Below are positions 56,327 to 64,000 of a DNA stretch of 64,000 bases, piece after piece. Both the position numbers and the translations under genes were made by a program. The stretch covers positions 1 to 64,000 of the forward strand of contig JAHUUI010000006.1 of NCBI GenBank assembly GCA_019218315.1, given 5' to 3'. The notes under the pieces are model-generated. The model saw only the letters and a list, made by a program, of their open reading frames with translations. It had not been told where the DNA came from and made no database searches. The stretch comes from Cardiobacteriaceae bacterium TAE3-ERU3. GTDB taxonomy: Bacteria > Pseudomonadota > Gammaproteobacteria > Cardiobacteriales > Cardiobacteriaceae. Every line of letters begins with the position of its first letter. The stretch's first letter is position 1.

Positions 56327-56887
56327 ATGCAGGATTTTTTGCCGGTAGTTGCATTTATCGGCGCGTATGTGGCTGCGCGACTGATGGGTTATACGGAAGG
56401 GGCGATGTATATCGCGACAGTCGCACTAATGGTGGCTGTGGTTTTGCAAATTATTTGGCTCAAAGTACGTGGGAAACCGGTTGAGAAGCGCTTGTGGCTG
56501 ACGGCATTGGTTATTTTGGTGTTGGGTTCGGTGACATTGATCTTCCATAATCCGCTATTCGTTCAGCTTAAGCCGACGATTCTGAATATCGTTATTGCTG
56601 CGGTCTTTCTGGGCAGTCAGTGGGTTGGAGAAGCGAATTTAACCAAGCGTATGCTTAAAGGTGCATTCGATATGCCTGCGCGGCTTTGGATGCGCTTGAA
56701 CTTGGCATGGGTTGTATTTTTCCTGATTGAAGGGGCAATTAACGCTTGGATTGCGTTTTCGTTCTCATATGACTTTTGGGTCGGGTTTAAGCTCTGGGGG
56801 CTTATGGGGATGACATTTGTCTTTTTGATTGCCCAATTTCTTATATTGCGCCGTTATCTTAAGTCCGATAAGCAGGAAAATGTCTGA
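56327..56887 (+). CDS. yciB: Inner-membrane septation protein YciB
   Basis: A 186-residue protein with five hydrophobic segments of the YciB/IspZ family, which affects cell-envelope integrity and septation. Family blocks are the FLPVVAFIGAY start, KPTILNIVIAAVFLGS and RLNLAWVVFFL. It shares one base with the next gene (TGATG), forming a three-gene operon with the Kef pair. Confidence 0.92.
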   Translation: MQDFLPVVAFIGAYVAARLMGYTEGAMYIATVALMVAVVLQIIWLKVRGKPVEKRLWLTALVILVLGSVTLIFHNPLFVQLKPTILNIVIAAVFLGSQWVGEANLTKRMLKGAFDMPARLWMRLNLAWVVFFLIEGAINAWIAFSFSYDFWVGFKLWGLMGMTFVFLIAQFLILRRYLKSDKQENV

Positions 56888-57501
56888 TGCCAAAAAAAGT
56901 ATTGTGCCTTTTTGCTCATCCCGCTTTGCATGTTTCAAGAGTACACGCGCGTTGGCGTGAGATTGCAGAAGCTGCGGACCATGTGACGTTAAATGACCTT
57001 TACGCACATTATCCGGATGACTTTATCGATATTGCTCGCGAGCAAACGTTATTACGTGCCCATGATGTGATCTTGATGCAATTCCCACTGTATTGGTTCT
57101 CAACCCCGGGTATCCTCAAGAATTGGCAGGATGTGGTGCTTGAGTATGGTTTTGCATTTGGTGAAGGAGAGCAGGCGCTCAAGGGTAAATATTTCGGCGT
57201 GGTGACTTCTACTGGCGGGCGTGACTATATGTATGCGCGCGGGCAGGGGTATCGTTTTGCTATTCGTGATTATTTGTTGCCGATTGAGAGTATGGCCAAG
57301 ATTTGTGGGATGAAATACATTCCGCCATTTGTGCTGCACAACAGCCATCAGATCGATGATGAAAAGTTTGATTTACATACACGCAATTACCGCTTTTACC
57401 TCGATAGCCTGAGCAGCATTCAGCAGCATTATGGTGGCTGGCGAGATGCGGTGAATGTCAATAGTTCATTGTTTAACAGCAAGGAAGAAACTGATGAGTG
57501 A
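56887..57501 (+). CDS. KefF/KefG-like NAD(P)H oxidoreductase, Kef ancillary protein
   Basis: A 204-residue flavodoxin-fold quinone oxidoreductase. It starts with KKVLCLFAHPALHVSRVH and carries the family segments FPLYWFSTPGILKNWQDVV and GVVTSTGG. KefF and KefG are needed for full activity of KefC and KefB, and here the gene overlaps the Kef gene by 8 bases, which supports that role. Whether it is closer to KefF or KefG is not decided. Confidence 0.88.
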   Translation: MPKKVLCLFAHPALHVSRVHARWREIAEAADHVTLNDLYAHYPDDFIDIAREQTLLRAHDVILMQFPLYWFSTPGILKNWQDVVLEYGFAFGEGEQALKGKYFGVVTSTGGRDYMYARGQGYRFAIRDYLLPIESMAKICGMKYIPPFVLHNSHQIDDEKFDLHTRNYRFYLDSLSSIQQHYGGWRDAVNVNSSLFNSKEETDE

Positions 57502-59542
57502 AATGCTGTTTAAGTTCGCGGTGTTGTTGCTGGCGGCGATTATTGTTGTGCCACTGGCTAAAAAGCTCAAGCTGGGCTCGGTGCTGGGCTACTTGGTTGC
57601 TGGTGTGGTGATCGGCCCTTATGTATTGGGTCTGCTTGGTACGGGTGACCAAGCTGCTTTGCTGCACTTTTCCGAGTTTGGCGTGGTGATGATGCTGTTC
57701 CTGATCGGTTTGGAGCTTAAGCCTTCTTTTCTCTGGAAGTTGCGTGTGCCTATTTTGGGCATGGGCGGCTTACAAATGGTTATCACGACTTTGGTGATAG
57801 CTGGGGTTGCAATGCTATTTGGTTTGCCGTGGCAATCCGGATTAGTGATCGGGATGGTACTTGGGCTTTCGTCAACGGCAATTATTATCCAAACGCTGAG
57901 CGAGAAAGGGCTGCTTAGCGGACGGGCGGGACGCTCTGCATTTTCAGTACTGCTGTTTCAAGATATTGCGGTCATCCCGATTTTGGCTATTCTACCGCTG
58001 CTTGCGGTTGGCGGTATCGTTGATGGCGCACATGACTTTTCTGAAGATGGGCAAATCGCGTATTGGATGTCGCAACAGCCAGGCTATTTGCAGTTTTTGA
58101 TTACCCTGTCTGCAATAGCAGTGGTGATCGTTCTTGGTCGCCTGTTGTCTTCTCAAGTATTTCGTTTGATCGCTCGAACCGGTATCCGCGATATTTTTAC
58201 CGCAACGGCACTATTTTTGGTGATCAGCGTTGCACTATTGATGGAAGCGGTTGGTTTGTCTGCAGCTCTAGGCACGTTTTTGGCGGGCGTGATGCTGGCA
58301 GACAGTGAGTACCGGCATGAGGTTGAGCTGAGTATCGAGCCATTCAAAGGCATTCTGCTTGGTTTATTCTTTATTTCGGTTGGTGCTTCACTCGATTTTG
58401 ATTTATTTATGAATAAGCCATTGCTGATTGCTGCGTTGGTGGTGATTTTGGTGGTGGTGAAGTGGATCGTTTTGTATGGTTTAGCGGCATCCTTCCGCTT
58501 GAATAATTCGCAACGCCTGTTATTTGCCTCGGTTATGGCTCAAGGCGGTGAGTTCGCGTTTGTGCTGTTTGCTTTTGCTTCACAAAATAGCGTACTTAGT
58601 ACCGAACTAACGGACTTATTAATCTTGGTCGTGATCATCTCCATGCTGGTTACGCCATTGATGATGTTGGCACTTGAAGCCATTGAGCGCTCAAAAAGCA
58701 TCAGTAGCCAGCCGATGCAGCGAGATTATGATGATATTGATGAGCACAATGATGTCATCATTGCGGGTTATGGCCGATTCAATCAGATCATTGGTCGTCT
58801 ACTGATTGCCAATGGGCATAAATGTACTATTTTGGATAGTAATCCGGAAGTGATAGACATGCTGCGCCGTTTTGGGCAAAAAGTGTTCTATGGCGATGCG
58901 ACGCGCCCAGATCTACTACATGCGGCTGGTGCGGAGCATGCAAAGATCCTCGTCATAGGGCTCAAGAACCGCGAGCAGATTGATCTGCTGATCGAAACCG
59001 CGCGCAAGTATTTCCCACATTTGAAAATTATTGTACGTGCCTTTGACCGTGTTCATGCCTATCACCTGATTGAGCAAAAAGTGGATCACTTCCAGCGTGA
59101 ACAAGTCAGCTCTGCATTAGAGCTGGGCGAAAAAGCTTTGGTTGAGCTTGGCTATCATCCTTACACGGCACACCGTCAAGCACGTATATTCAAGCAATAC
59201 GATGAAGATATGCTGCAAGAGCTGTATAAAACATGGGCAAAGAATCCACACAATTCGCTATTGACCAAACCTGGTGATCAATACGTCAGCCATAGTCGTG
59301 AGCTGCAAGCAACGATGGAGAAGGTTATGCGTACTGACCGCTACAACCGTAAATTGACCGTAGAGCATGATCACGCATGGGAGCCAGTACCGGATGAGCA
59401 GATTAAGGTAGATAAAAATGAGGTAAAAGTCGGTACAGCTAAAGCTGAAAAAGAAGCCGATACAACTACACCCTTAGATCATTCTAAGACCGATTCGCCA
59501 GCTGCAGCTGCTGATGGAGATGAAGGGAAAACAGAAACTTAG
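57494..59542 (+). CDS. Glutathione-gated potassium/proton antiporter (KefB/KefC)
   Basis: A 682-residue protein. The N-terminal CPA2 membrane domain (1-380) has GVVMMLFLIGLELKPS and VLLFQDIAVIPILA. An RCK_N Rossmann domain follows (about 415-540) with DVIIAGYGRFNQIIGRLL and DATRPDLLHAAGAE. The C-terminal tail (600-682) is charged, with Glu, Lys and Thr. Kef systems are held shut by glutathione and open in electrophile stress. The ATG at 57494 has AAGGAAG upstream. The family length in E. coli is about 600-620, so the tail is extra. Confidence 0.92.
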   Translation: MSEMLFKFAVLLLAAIIVVPLAKKLKLGSVLGYLVAGVVIGPYVLGLLGTGDQAALLHFSEFGVVMMLFLIGLELKPSFLWKLRVPILGMGGLQMVITTLVIAGVAMLFGLPWQSGLVIGMVLGLSSTAIIIQTLSEKGLLSGRAGRSAFSVLLFQDIAVIPILAILPLLAVGGIVDGAHDFSEDGQIAYWMSQQPGYLQFLITLSAIAVVIVLGRLLSSQVFRLIARTGIRDIFTATALFLVISVALLMEAVGLSAALGTFLAGVMLADSEYRHEVELSIEPFKGILLGLFFISVGASLDFDLFMNKPLLIAALVVILVVVKWIVLYGLAASFRLNNSQRLLFASVMAQGGEFAFVLFAFASQNSVLSTELTDLLILVVIISMLVTPLMMLALEAIERSKSISSQPMQRDYDDIDEHNDVIIAGYGRFNQIIGRLLIANGHKCTILDSNPEVIDMLRRFGQKVFYGDATRPDLLHAAGAEHAKILVIGLKNREQIDLLIETARKYFPHLKIIVRAFDRVHAYHLIEQKVDHFQREQVSSALELGEKALVELGYHPYTAHRQARIFKQYDEDMLQELYKTWAKNPHNSLLTKPGDQYVSHSRELQATMEKVMRTDRYNRKLTVEHDHAWEPVPDEQIKVDKNEVKVGTAKAEKEADTTTPLDHSKTDSPAAAADGDEGKTET

Positions 59543-59572
59543 CAAAAAATGGCAAAAGGGGCGTAAAAAAAG

Positions 59573-59600
59573 TTGACGAGAAGCAAAAAAAACCTATAAT
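59573..59600 (+). promoter_or_regulatory. Promoter of the tRNA-Gly/Cys/Gly cluster
   Basis: TTGACG (59573-59578), a 16-base spacer and a perfect TATAAT (59595-59600), with a C-rich discriminator typical of stable-RNA promoters; 14 bases before the first tRNA. Confidence 0.85.
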
Positions 59601-59614
59601 ACGCCCCACGCCAA

Positions 59615-59689
59615 GCGGGAATAGCTCAGTGGTAGAGCACAACCTTGCCAAGGTTGGGGTCGCGAGTTCGAATCTCGTTTCCCGCTCCA
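59615..59689 (+). tRNA. tRNA-Gly (GCC), copy 1
   Basis: A 75-base tRNA with CCA encoded. The acceptor GCGGGAA pairs with TTCCCGC, and the anticodon GCC is at 59647-59649. Identical to the second copy at 59818. Confidence 0.97.
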
Positions 59690-59695
59690 AATTTT

Positions 59696-59719
59696 AAAGC
59701 GCTGACAAGCGCTTTTTTT
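59696..59719 (+). terminator. Terminator-like hairpin between tRNA-Gly and tRNA-Cys
   Basis: A 7-bp stem (59696-59702 with 59709-59715) with seven T behind it. It looks like a complete intrinsic terminator but lies inside the tRNA cluster, so it may attenuate the downstream tRNAs unless they have their own promoter, which I do not see. Confidence 0.65.
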
Positions 59720-59738
59720 GTCTGGCGACGTATTTTAT

Positions 59739-59813
59739 GGCTGGGTGGCAGAGTGGTGATGCAACGGATTGCAAATCCGTACTACGCCGGTTCGATTCCG
59801 ACCCCAGCCTCCA
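59739..59813 (+). tRNA. tRNA-Cys (GCA)
   Basis: A 75-base tRNA with CCA encoded and anticodon GCA at 59771-59773. The acceptor GGCTGGG pairs with CCCAGCC. Confidence 0.96.
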
Positions 59814-59817
59814 TATC

Positions 59818-59892
59818 GCGGGAATAGCTCAGTGGTAGAGCACAACCTTGCCAAGGTTGGGGTCGCGAGTTCGAATCTCGTTTCCCGCTCCA
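59818..59892 (+). tRNA. tRNA-Gly (GCC), copy 2
   Basis: Identical in sequence to copy 1, four bases behind tRNA-Cys. Confidence 0.97.
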
Positions 59893-59901
59893 AATTTTAA
59901 G

Positions 59902-59925
59902 AAGCTCCTTTTCAGGAGCTTTTTT
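59902..59925 (+). terminator. Terminator of the tRNA cluster
   Basis: An 8-bp stem (59902-59909 with 59914-59921), TTTC loop and six T. Confidence 0.9.
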
Positions 59926-60045
59926 ATTACCTGAAATTTGCTTTGCCTATTAATCGCTCGTGGTCTATCTCGCATAATAAGCGATGGTAATCGGTAGTTT
60001 AAAAGCCATATCCTCAGGGCAAATGAGTGCGTTATGGGTGGATGA

Positions 60046-63000
60046 CTATCGCGCATCGGCTATTTTATGGCATCCGGGGCCGGTGAGTTTACTGCGCCCG
60101 CTGCTGGTCGGGGTGACGCGGATTTGTGTGCTGATGCGTTCTTTGAGTGCGCCGACGTGCGAGATGATGCCGATGAGTTTGCCTTGCTGGTTGAGGTTAG
60201 AGAGGGTATCCAGCGCGATGTCGAGTGCGTCTTCGTCAAGTGTGCCGAAGCCTTCGTCGAGAAACAGTGCATCAATACGGACTTTCTGGCTCGCCATTTG
60301 CGATAAACCAAGTGCAAGAGCGAGGCTGATAATAAAGCTTTCACCGCCGGACAGGTTGCGTGTAGCGCGAATTTCGCCAGCCTGATAATTGTCGATGACG
60401 TTGAGCACCAGTTGTTCCTCGGGATCGTCACTGCGGATAAGCAGATAGCGGTCGGTCATTTTGCCCAGTTCCAGATTGGCGTGACCAATCATGATGTCGA
60501 AGGTTAGCCCTTGTGCGAAATTGCGGTATTTCTTGCCGTCTGCCGAGCCAATCAATCCGTTGAGATTTTCCCAGCGTGTGCATTCACGCTGCTGGGCACT
60601 GATGCGTGCGAGTTGTTCGGCGTGGCTCGCCTGGCGCTGCTGATTGGTTTTGAGTTGCTGGTCAATCGCGCCGAGTTGTTGCTGTGCGGTGCTTTGTGCG
60701 GCTTCGAGTTCTTGCTGTTCGCTGCTCAATGCTTCGCGACTGGCACTGGTCAGTGCTTTTTCGCGTTCTTGCTCAAGTGCCGTCCTTACTTCCTGTTCTT
60801 TGGTGTTCAGGCGTAGTTGCTCATCGTGTAGTGCTTTGGCCTGTGTACTGAGCTGTTGTCGTACTTCATATGGCAACTGTGCAGCAAGAAAGGCGGCTTC
60901 GTCGCTGAATTGTTGTGTCTGACATTGTTCGAGGAAATCTGCTTCGAGATGAGTAATGTGTTCACTGCGCTGTGTGATGGCGCTGCGCAATTCGTCGATG
61001 CGTTGTTGCAGGTTGTGTACGTCTCGTTGCAGCTGTTGTGCACTGTCTTTAGCGCTATCAAGTGCTTGCCGTGCATGCTGGATATTTTGCTTGAGTTGCT
61101 GTTCTTTGCTGTCCGGTTGTTCATTGCCGAGCAGTGCTTGCCGCTTGTTGATACGCCGCTGCTGCGTGCTTTGCTGTTCGTCGTGATTGCTTTGCTGGCG
61201 TTGTAACGCTTGGCTGAGTTCAGTGATTTGTTCGTTGAGGTATTGGGCACGCTGTTCGGCTTTGGCATATTGTTCACGGGTTGCTTGTAATTGTCGTTGG
61301 CGGTTTTGCCATTGCTGGCTGCGCTGTTCGAGGTCGTCAAGTACTGGCGCGAGTTGTGCGCTGTCGTTTTCGATGCGTACGCCATAGGGTTGCAGCAGAT
61401 CTTTTAATTCGAGCAGGGTGTGTTGTTGTGCCTGTTGGTATTGCACCAGTAACGCCTGTTCACGTTGATGGTTATTGGCGCATTGGCTTTGCGTGCTTTG
61501 TGCCTGTTGGTGGACACTGTGTGCTTGCTGCACGCTGGCTTGTGCTTTGCTCAATGCTTCTTGCGCCTGCTGCAGGCTTTGTTCGCTATGCTCGCCTTGC
61601 CGGATGCGCGTGCTGATGTCAGCAAGGTTGCGTTGTTGCTCGTCAAGTAAGGCCATGACCTGTGCGGTGAGTTGCGGGTCATCGTGGTCAAGGGTTGTTT
61701 TGATGTCGCTGAGTCGTTCGGCAATATGTTGTTGTAAATCAGATAGGCGTTGTTGCTGTTCGTCGAGTTGTTGCTTGTGTTGACTGTGCTTCTCGATAAG
61801 CTTGGCGAGGTCGATACGACTATCGTTGAACTGTTGTTCGGCTGCTGCGTGCTGCTGTTGCGCGTCGCTAAGGCGCTGTTCGATGTCGCTGGCAATCGGG
61901 TTGCTGTCGTCGTGGTAGGGGTGGTGTTCACTGCCACATAACGGACACGGTTCGCCGTCTTTAAGTGCGCTGCGCAAGTCGCTGAGGTTGTCAAAGGCTT
62001 GGCGAAATCCGACCAGCGGTTCGAGTAGCCTGATTTGTTTTTTCCAGTGGTCGCGTGCGTCGCGGTATTGTTGCTGCGCCGCTTCGAGAGTTTGCTGCTG
62101 TTGGGCGAGTTCTGCGAGGCTGGCATGGATGCGCTGTCGGGCTTGGTTCGCTTGGTCGTGCTGTGCGAGATTTTCTTGCAGGCGTTCAAGGGCGTGGATG
62201 TGTTCGCGGGTTTGCTCACCCTGTTCTCGCCAATGATTGAGGGTGTGTCCGTCGAGTAATTTTTGGTGTTGTTCGTGTTGCGCGGCGAGGTGTTGCTCGG
62301 CTTGTTGCTGTGTGTCCTTGGCGCTTTGCCATGCCTGCTCACTTTGCGCTACAGCAATAGCGGCCTGACGCTGCTGTTGCGCACAATGGGCGACTTTTTC
62401 TGCTTGTGTGGTGTGCGGTTTTTGCCCGGCTTGATAATGGTTGATCTGCTGGCGTATCGCGGCGAGCTGTTGGTTGAGATCAGCGTCATGCGCACTGGAT
62501 TCGAGTTGTGCAGTGAGGGTTTGTTGTTGCTTGTCGAGGGTGTCAAGAGCCGTATTGTTTTGCCCGGCATCTGTTTGCTGCTGTTGCAGCTTGGTGCGTT
62601 GGGCGCTGAGCTGCGCTTGGCTTTGTGCGAGTGGTTCGGCTGCGTCGCTGATTTGCTGGTCGAGCAAGCGCACTTGTTGCAGGGTGGGCTGGATGTCGTC
62701 GTAAGTTTTTTGTTGTGCGGCGAGGTGCGTGGTGGCTTGTTCAACTTTTTTGCTTGCGTTATCCAGTGCTTTTTGTTGTATGGGTAGAGTTTCGTTGGCT
62801 TGCTCAAGAGCAGTTTGTGCTTGCTGTTGGTTGCGCCTTTCGCTGCTGAGTTCGCTGTATGCGGCGATGAGGTTTTGTGCGCGTTCGGCTGCGTCGAGGC
62901 GTTGTTGTTCGGGGATGAAGGCTTGCTGACGTTGCGCCAGCTTTTGTTGTTCTTGTTCGATGTTGCCGAGTTGCTGGCCGAGGGTATCGAGGCGCTCGAG

Positions 63001-63744
63001 CCACTGGCGTGCGTTGCGGTTGTGTTCGATTTTGGGTTGCAGGACGGCGAGCTGCTGTTGGTGGGTTTGCTGTTGCTGCTTGAGTTCGGCGAGTTCGTCG
63101 TCACTGAGTAACTGGATGCCGGATAGTTGCTTGCTGAGGTCTTCGAGGATGAGGCGCTGTTCGCGGCTGCACTGGTGGATGTGCATGGATATGCGGCTGT
63201 AGATGTCGGTGCCGGTGATTTGCTCGAGGATGGGCGCGCGCTGGTCGGGGCTGGCTTGCAGGAAAGCGGCAAAGCTGCCTTGTGCGAGCAGCATGGCACG
63301 GGTGAATTGGTCGAAATTCATGCCGGTGACCGTTTCGACGCGCTGCTGGACGTCGCGCAGCTTGCTTTCGAGGATGCGACCACTGTCGGCATCGGCAATT
63401 TCGTGCTTGGGGTTTTGCAGCTTGCCGTCGGGTTTGCGTCCGGCGCAGTGCTGGCTCCAGTGGCAACGGTAGGTGCCGCTGTTGGTGGCAAAGGTGACTT
63501 CGGCAAAGCATTCGCCGGTCTGGCGTGAGAGGATCTGGTTGTCGCTTTGCGTGATGCGCTCAAGGCGTGGGGTGCGGCCGTAGATGGCGAGGCAAATAGC
63601 GTCGAGGATAGTGGTTTTGCCCGCGCCGGTAGGGCCGGTGATGGCGAAGATGCCGTCAGCACTGTAGGCGGGGTCGGTAAAGTCGATGTGCCATTCGCCG
63701 GTTAGCGAGTTGAGGTTCTGGAAGCGCAGTTGCAGGATTTTCAT
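60046..63744 (-). CDS. sbcC: Exonuclease SbcCD subunit C
   Basis: A 1232-residue SMC/Rad50-like ATPase. Walker A is GPTGAGKTTILDAI at the N terminus, and the zinc hook has Cys600 and Cys603 (CPLCGSE). The ABC signature LSGGESFIISLALALGL and Walker B (ALFLDEGFGTLDE) lie near the C terminus. Two very Gln-rich coiled coils fill the middle. With SbcD it cleaves hairpins and DNA ends. It is longer than E. coli SbcC (1048) through extended coils. It starts 3 bases after the sbcD stop. Confidence 0.95.
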   Translation of the reverse strand: MKILQLRFQNLNSLTGEWHIDFTDPAYSADGIFAITGPTGAGKTTILDAICLAIYGRTPRLERITQSDNQILSRQTGECFAEVTFATNSGTYRCHWSQHCAGRKPDGKLQNPKHEIADADSGRILESKLRDVQQRVETVTGMNFDQFTRAMLLAQGSFAAFLQASPDQRAPILEQITGTDIYSRISMHIHQCSREQRLILEDLSKQLSGIQLLSDDELAELKQQQQTHQQQLAVLQPKIEHNRNARQWLERLDTLGQQLGNIEQEQQKLAQRQQAFIPEQQRLDAAERAQNLIAAYSELSSERRNQQQAQTALEQANETLPIQQKALDNASKKVEQATTHLAAQQKTYDDIQPTLQQVRLLDQQISDAAEPLAQSQAQLSAQRTKLQQQQTDAGQNNTALDTLDKQQQTLTAQLESSAHDADLNQQLAAIRQQINHYQAGQKPHTTQAEKVAHCAQQQRQAAIAVAQSEQAWQSAKDTQQQAEQHLAAQHEQHQKLLDGHTLNHWREQGEQTREHIHALERLQENLAQHDQANQARQRIHASLAELAQQQQTLEAAQQQYRDARDHWKKQIRLLEPLVGFRQAFDNLSDLRSALKDGEPCPLCGSEHHPYHDDSNPIASDIEQRLSDAQQQHAAAEQQFNDSRIDLAKLIEKHSQHKQQLDEQQQRLSDLQQHIAERLSDIKTTLDHDDPQLTAQVMALLDEQQRNLADISTRIRQGEHSEQSLQQAQEALSKAQASVQQAHSVHQQAQSTQSQCANNHQREQALLVQYQQAQQHTLLELKDLLQPYGVRIENDSAQLAPVLDDLEQRSQQWQNRQRQLQATREQYAKAEQRAQYLNEQITELSQALQRQQSNHDEQQSTQQRRINKRQALLGNEQPDSKEQQLKQNIQHARQALDSAKDSAQQLQRDVHNLQQRIDELRSAITQRSEHITHLEADFLEQCQTQQFSDEAAFLAAQLPYEVRQQLSTQAKALHDEQLRLNTKEQEVRTALEQEREKALTSASREALSSEQQELEAAQSTAQQQLGAIDQQLKTNQQRQASHAEQLARISAQQRECTRWENLNGLIGSADGKKYRNFAQGLTFDIMIGHANLELGKMTDRYLLIRSDDPEEQLVLNVIDNYQAGEIRATRNLSGGESFIISLALALGLSQMASQKVRIDALFLDEGFGTLDEDALDIALDTLSNLNQQGKLIGIISHVGALKERISTQIRVTPTSSGRSKLTGPGCHKIADAR

Positions 63745-63747
63745 GGT

Positions 63748-64000
63748 TTATTCAGCAGTATCTTGTTCGTAGAAGCTGGTCAGTGCTTCCTGATAGGTGT
63801 CGCGCAGGGCATTTTGTTCGTCGTCACTGAGTGGGGCACTGGCGGCGAGGCGGCGCTCGAAAACGTCGTACACGTCGAGGTCAGCCAGGGTTTCTTGGCT
63901 ATGCTGTTGGCTGAGTGCGGCTTGGTTGATGCGGGTATTTTTGATGCGCAGAATGCGCAGTTTGCTGTTTGCGCTGAGGTCGTCGAGGCGCTGGCGCAGA
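63748..64000 (-). CDS. sbcD: Exonuclease SbcCD subunit D, C-terminal part
   Basis: The last 83 residues of a protein that runs off the right edge. The DVYDVFERRLAAS segment is typical of the SbcD capping domain, and the stop (TAA) is 3 bases before sbcC. The nuclease domain is outside the window, so the call rests on this end and on the sbcD-sbcC order. Confidence 0.85.
   Translation of the reverse strand, partial: LRQRLDDLSANSKLRILRIKNTRINQAALSQQHSQETLADLDVYDVFERRLAASAPLSDDEQNALRDTYQEALTSFYEQDTAE

Noticed and set aside
60067-63528. Many long open frames on both strands inside sbcC
   Set aside because: They are low-complexity shadows of the Gln-rich coiled coils, with biased Cys/Ser or Asn/Thr content and no family match.

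Overview
The window looks like chromosomal DNA of a Gammaproteobacterium. The supporting genes are an E. coli-like 5S rRNA end, erpA, secB-gpsA, a FadE of E. coli length, yciB, hemN and type IV pilus pilBCD. I cannot name the genus from sequence alone. An isoprenoid operon of the mevalonate type is unusual for this class. No phage, insertion sequence or CRISPR array is visible, and almost all of the window is intact genes.

Layout: 1-126 is the 3' end of a 5S rRNA gene and its terminator. 169-9090 carries a ComEA-like DNA-binding protein, aconitase (acnA), erpA, recO, and the pilus-assembly run pilB-pilC-pilD followed by coaE; this part is visibly AT-richer than the middle of the window. 9164-13194 is an iron-uptake module: an AraC-type regulator, a TonB-dependent siderophore receptor and a periplasmic IroE-like esterase. 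13354-16353 is rplU-rpmA-obgE-proB. 16511-19656 encodes membrane proteins: a DoxD-DoxA fusion, NnrS and an EamA transporter. 19817-25264 holds a GNAT/nitrilase fusion, a Tat-exported amine-oxidase-like flavoprotein, glucokinase and a cation efflux protein. An AT-rich tag gene follows.

26447-31372 is a DUF945 (YdgA-like) protein, rluA-gpsA-secB, uppP and a small glutaredoxin-like protein. 31613-36240 has an unrecognised His-containing secreted protein, hemN and a two-component system with a membrane sensor. 36682-44242 holds a YcnI-like copper protein and a fatty-acid beta-oxidation group (fadA, a FadN-type hydratase/dehydrogenase, fadE and a PsrA-like TetR regulator). 44618-47411 is an MBOAT O-acyltransferase with an SGNH hydrolase partner.

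47418-54644 (minus strand) is a seven-gene mevalonate operon in transcript order: HMG-CoA reductase, type 2 IPP isomerase, HMG-CoA synthase, mevalonate kinase, an unrecognised 343-residue protein, a second GHMP kinase and diphosphomevalonate decarboxylase. Most of the genes overlap or nearly touch, and an extended -10 promoter lies upstream. Next come tRNA-Ser, rplM-rpsI, yciB, a KefF/KefG-like oxidoreductase with a Kef potassium/proton antiporter, a tRNA-Gly/tRNA-Cys/tRNA-Gly cluster with a strong promoter, and sbcC with the 3' end of sbcD at the window edge.

The best candidates for something undescribed are the unrecognised protein inside the mevalonate operon together with the divergent second kinase beside it. 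Other points of interest are the DoxDA-NnrS pair, the GNAT-nitrilase/flavoprotein pair, the His-containing secreted protein and several palindromes in intergenic DNA. Start codons were chosen from Shine-Dalgarno spacing and family length. All function calls come from reading motifs; no database search was run.
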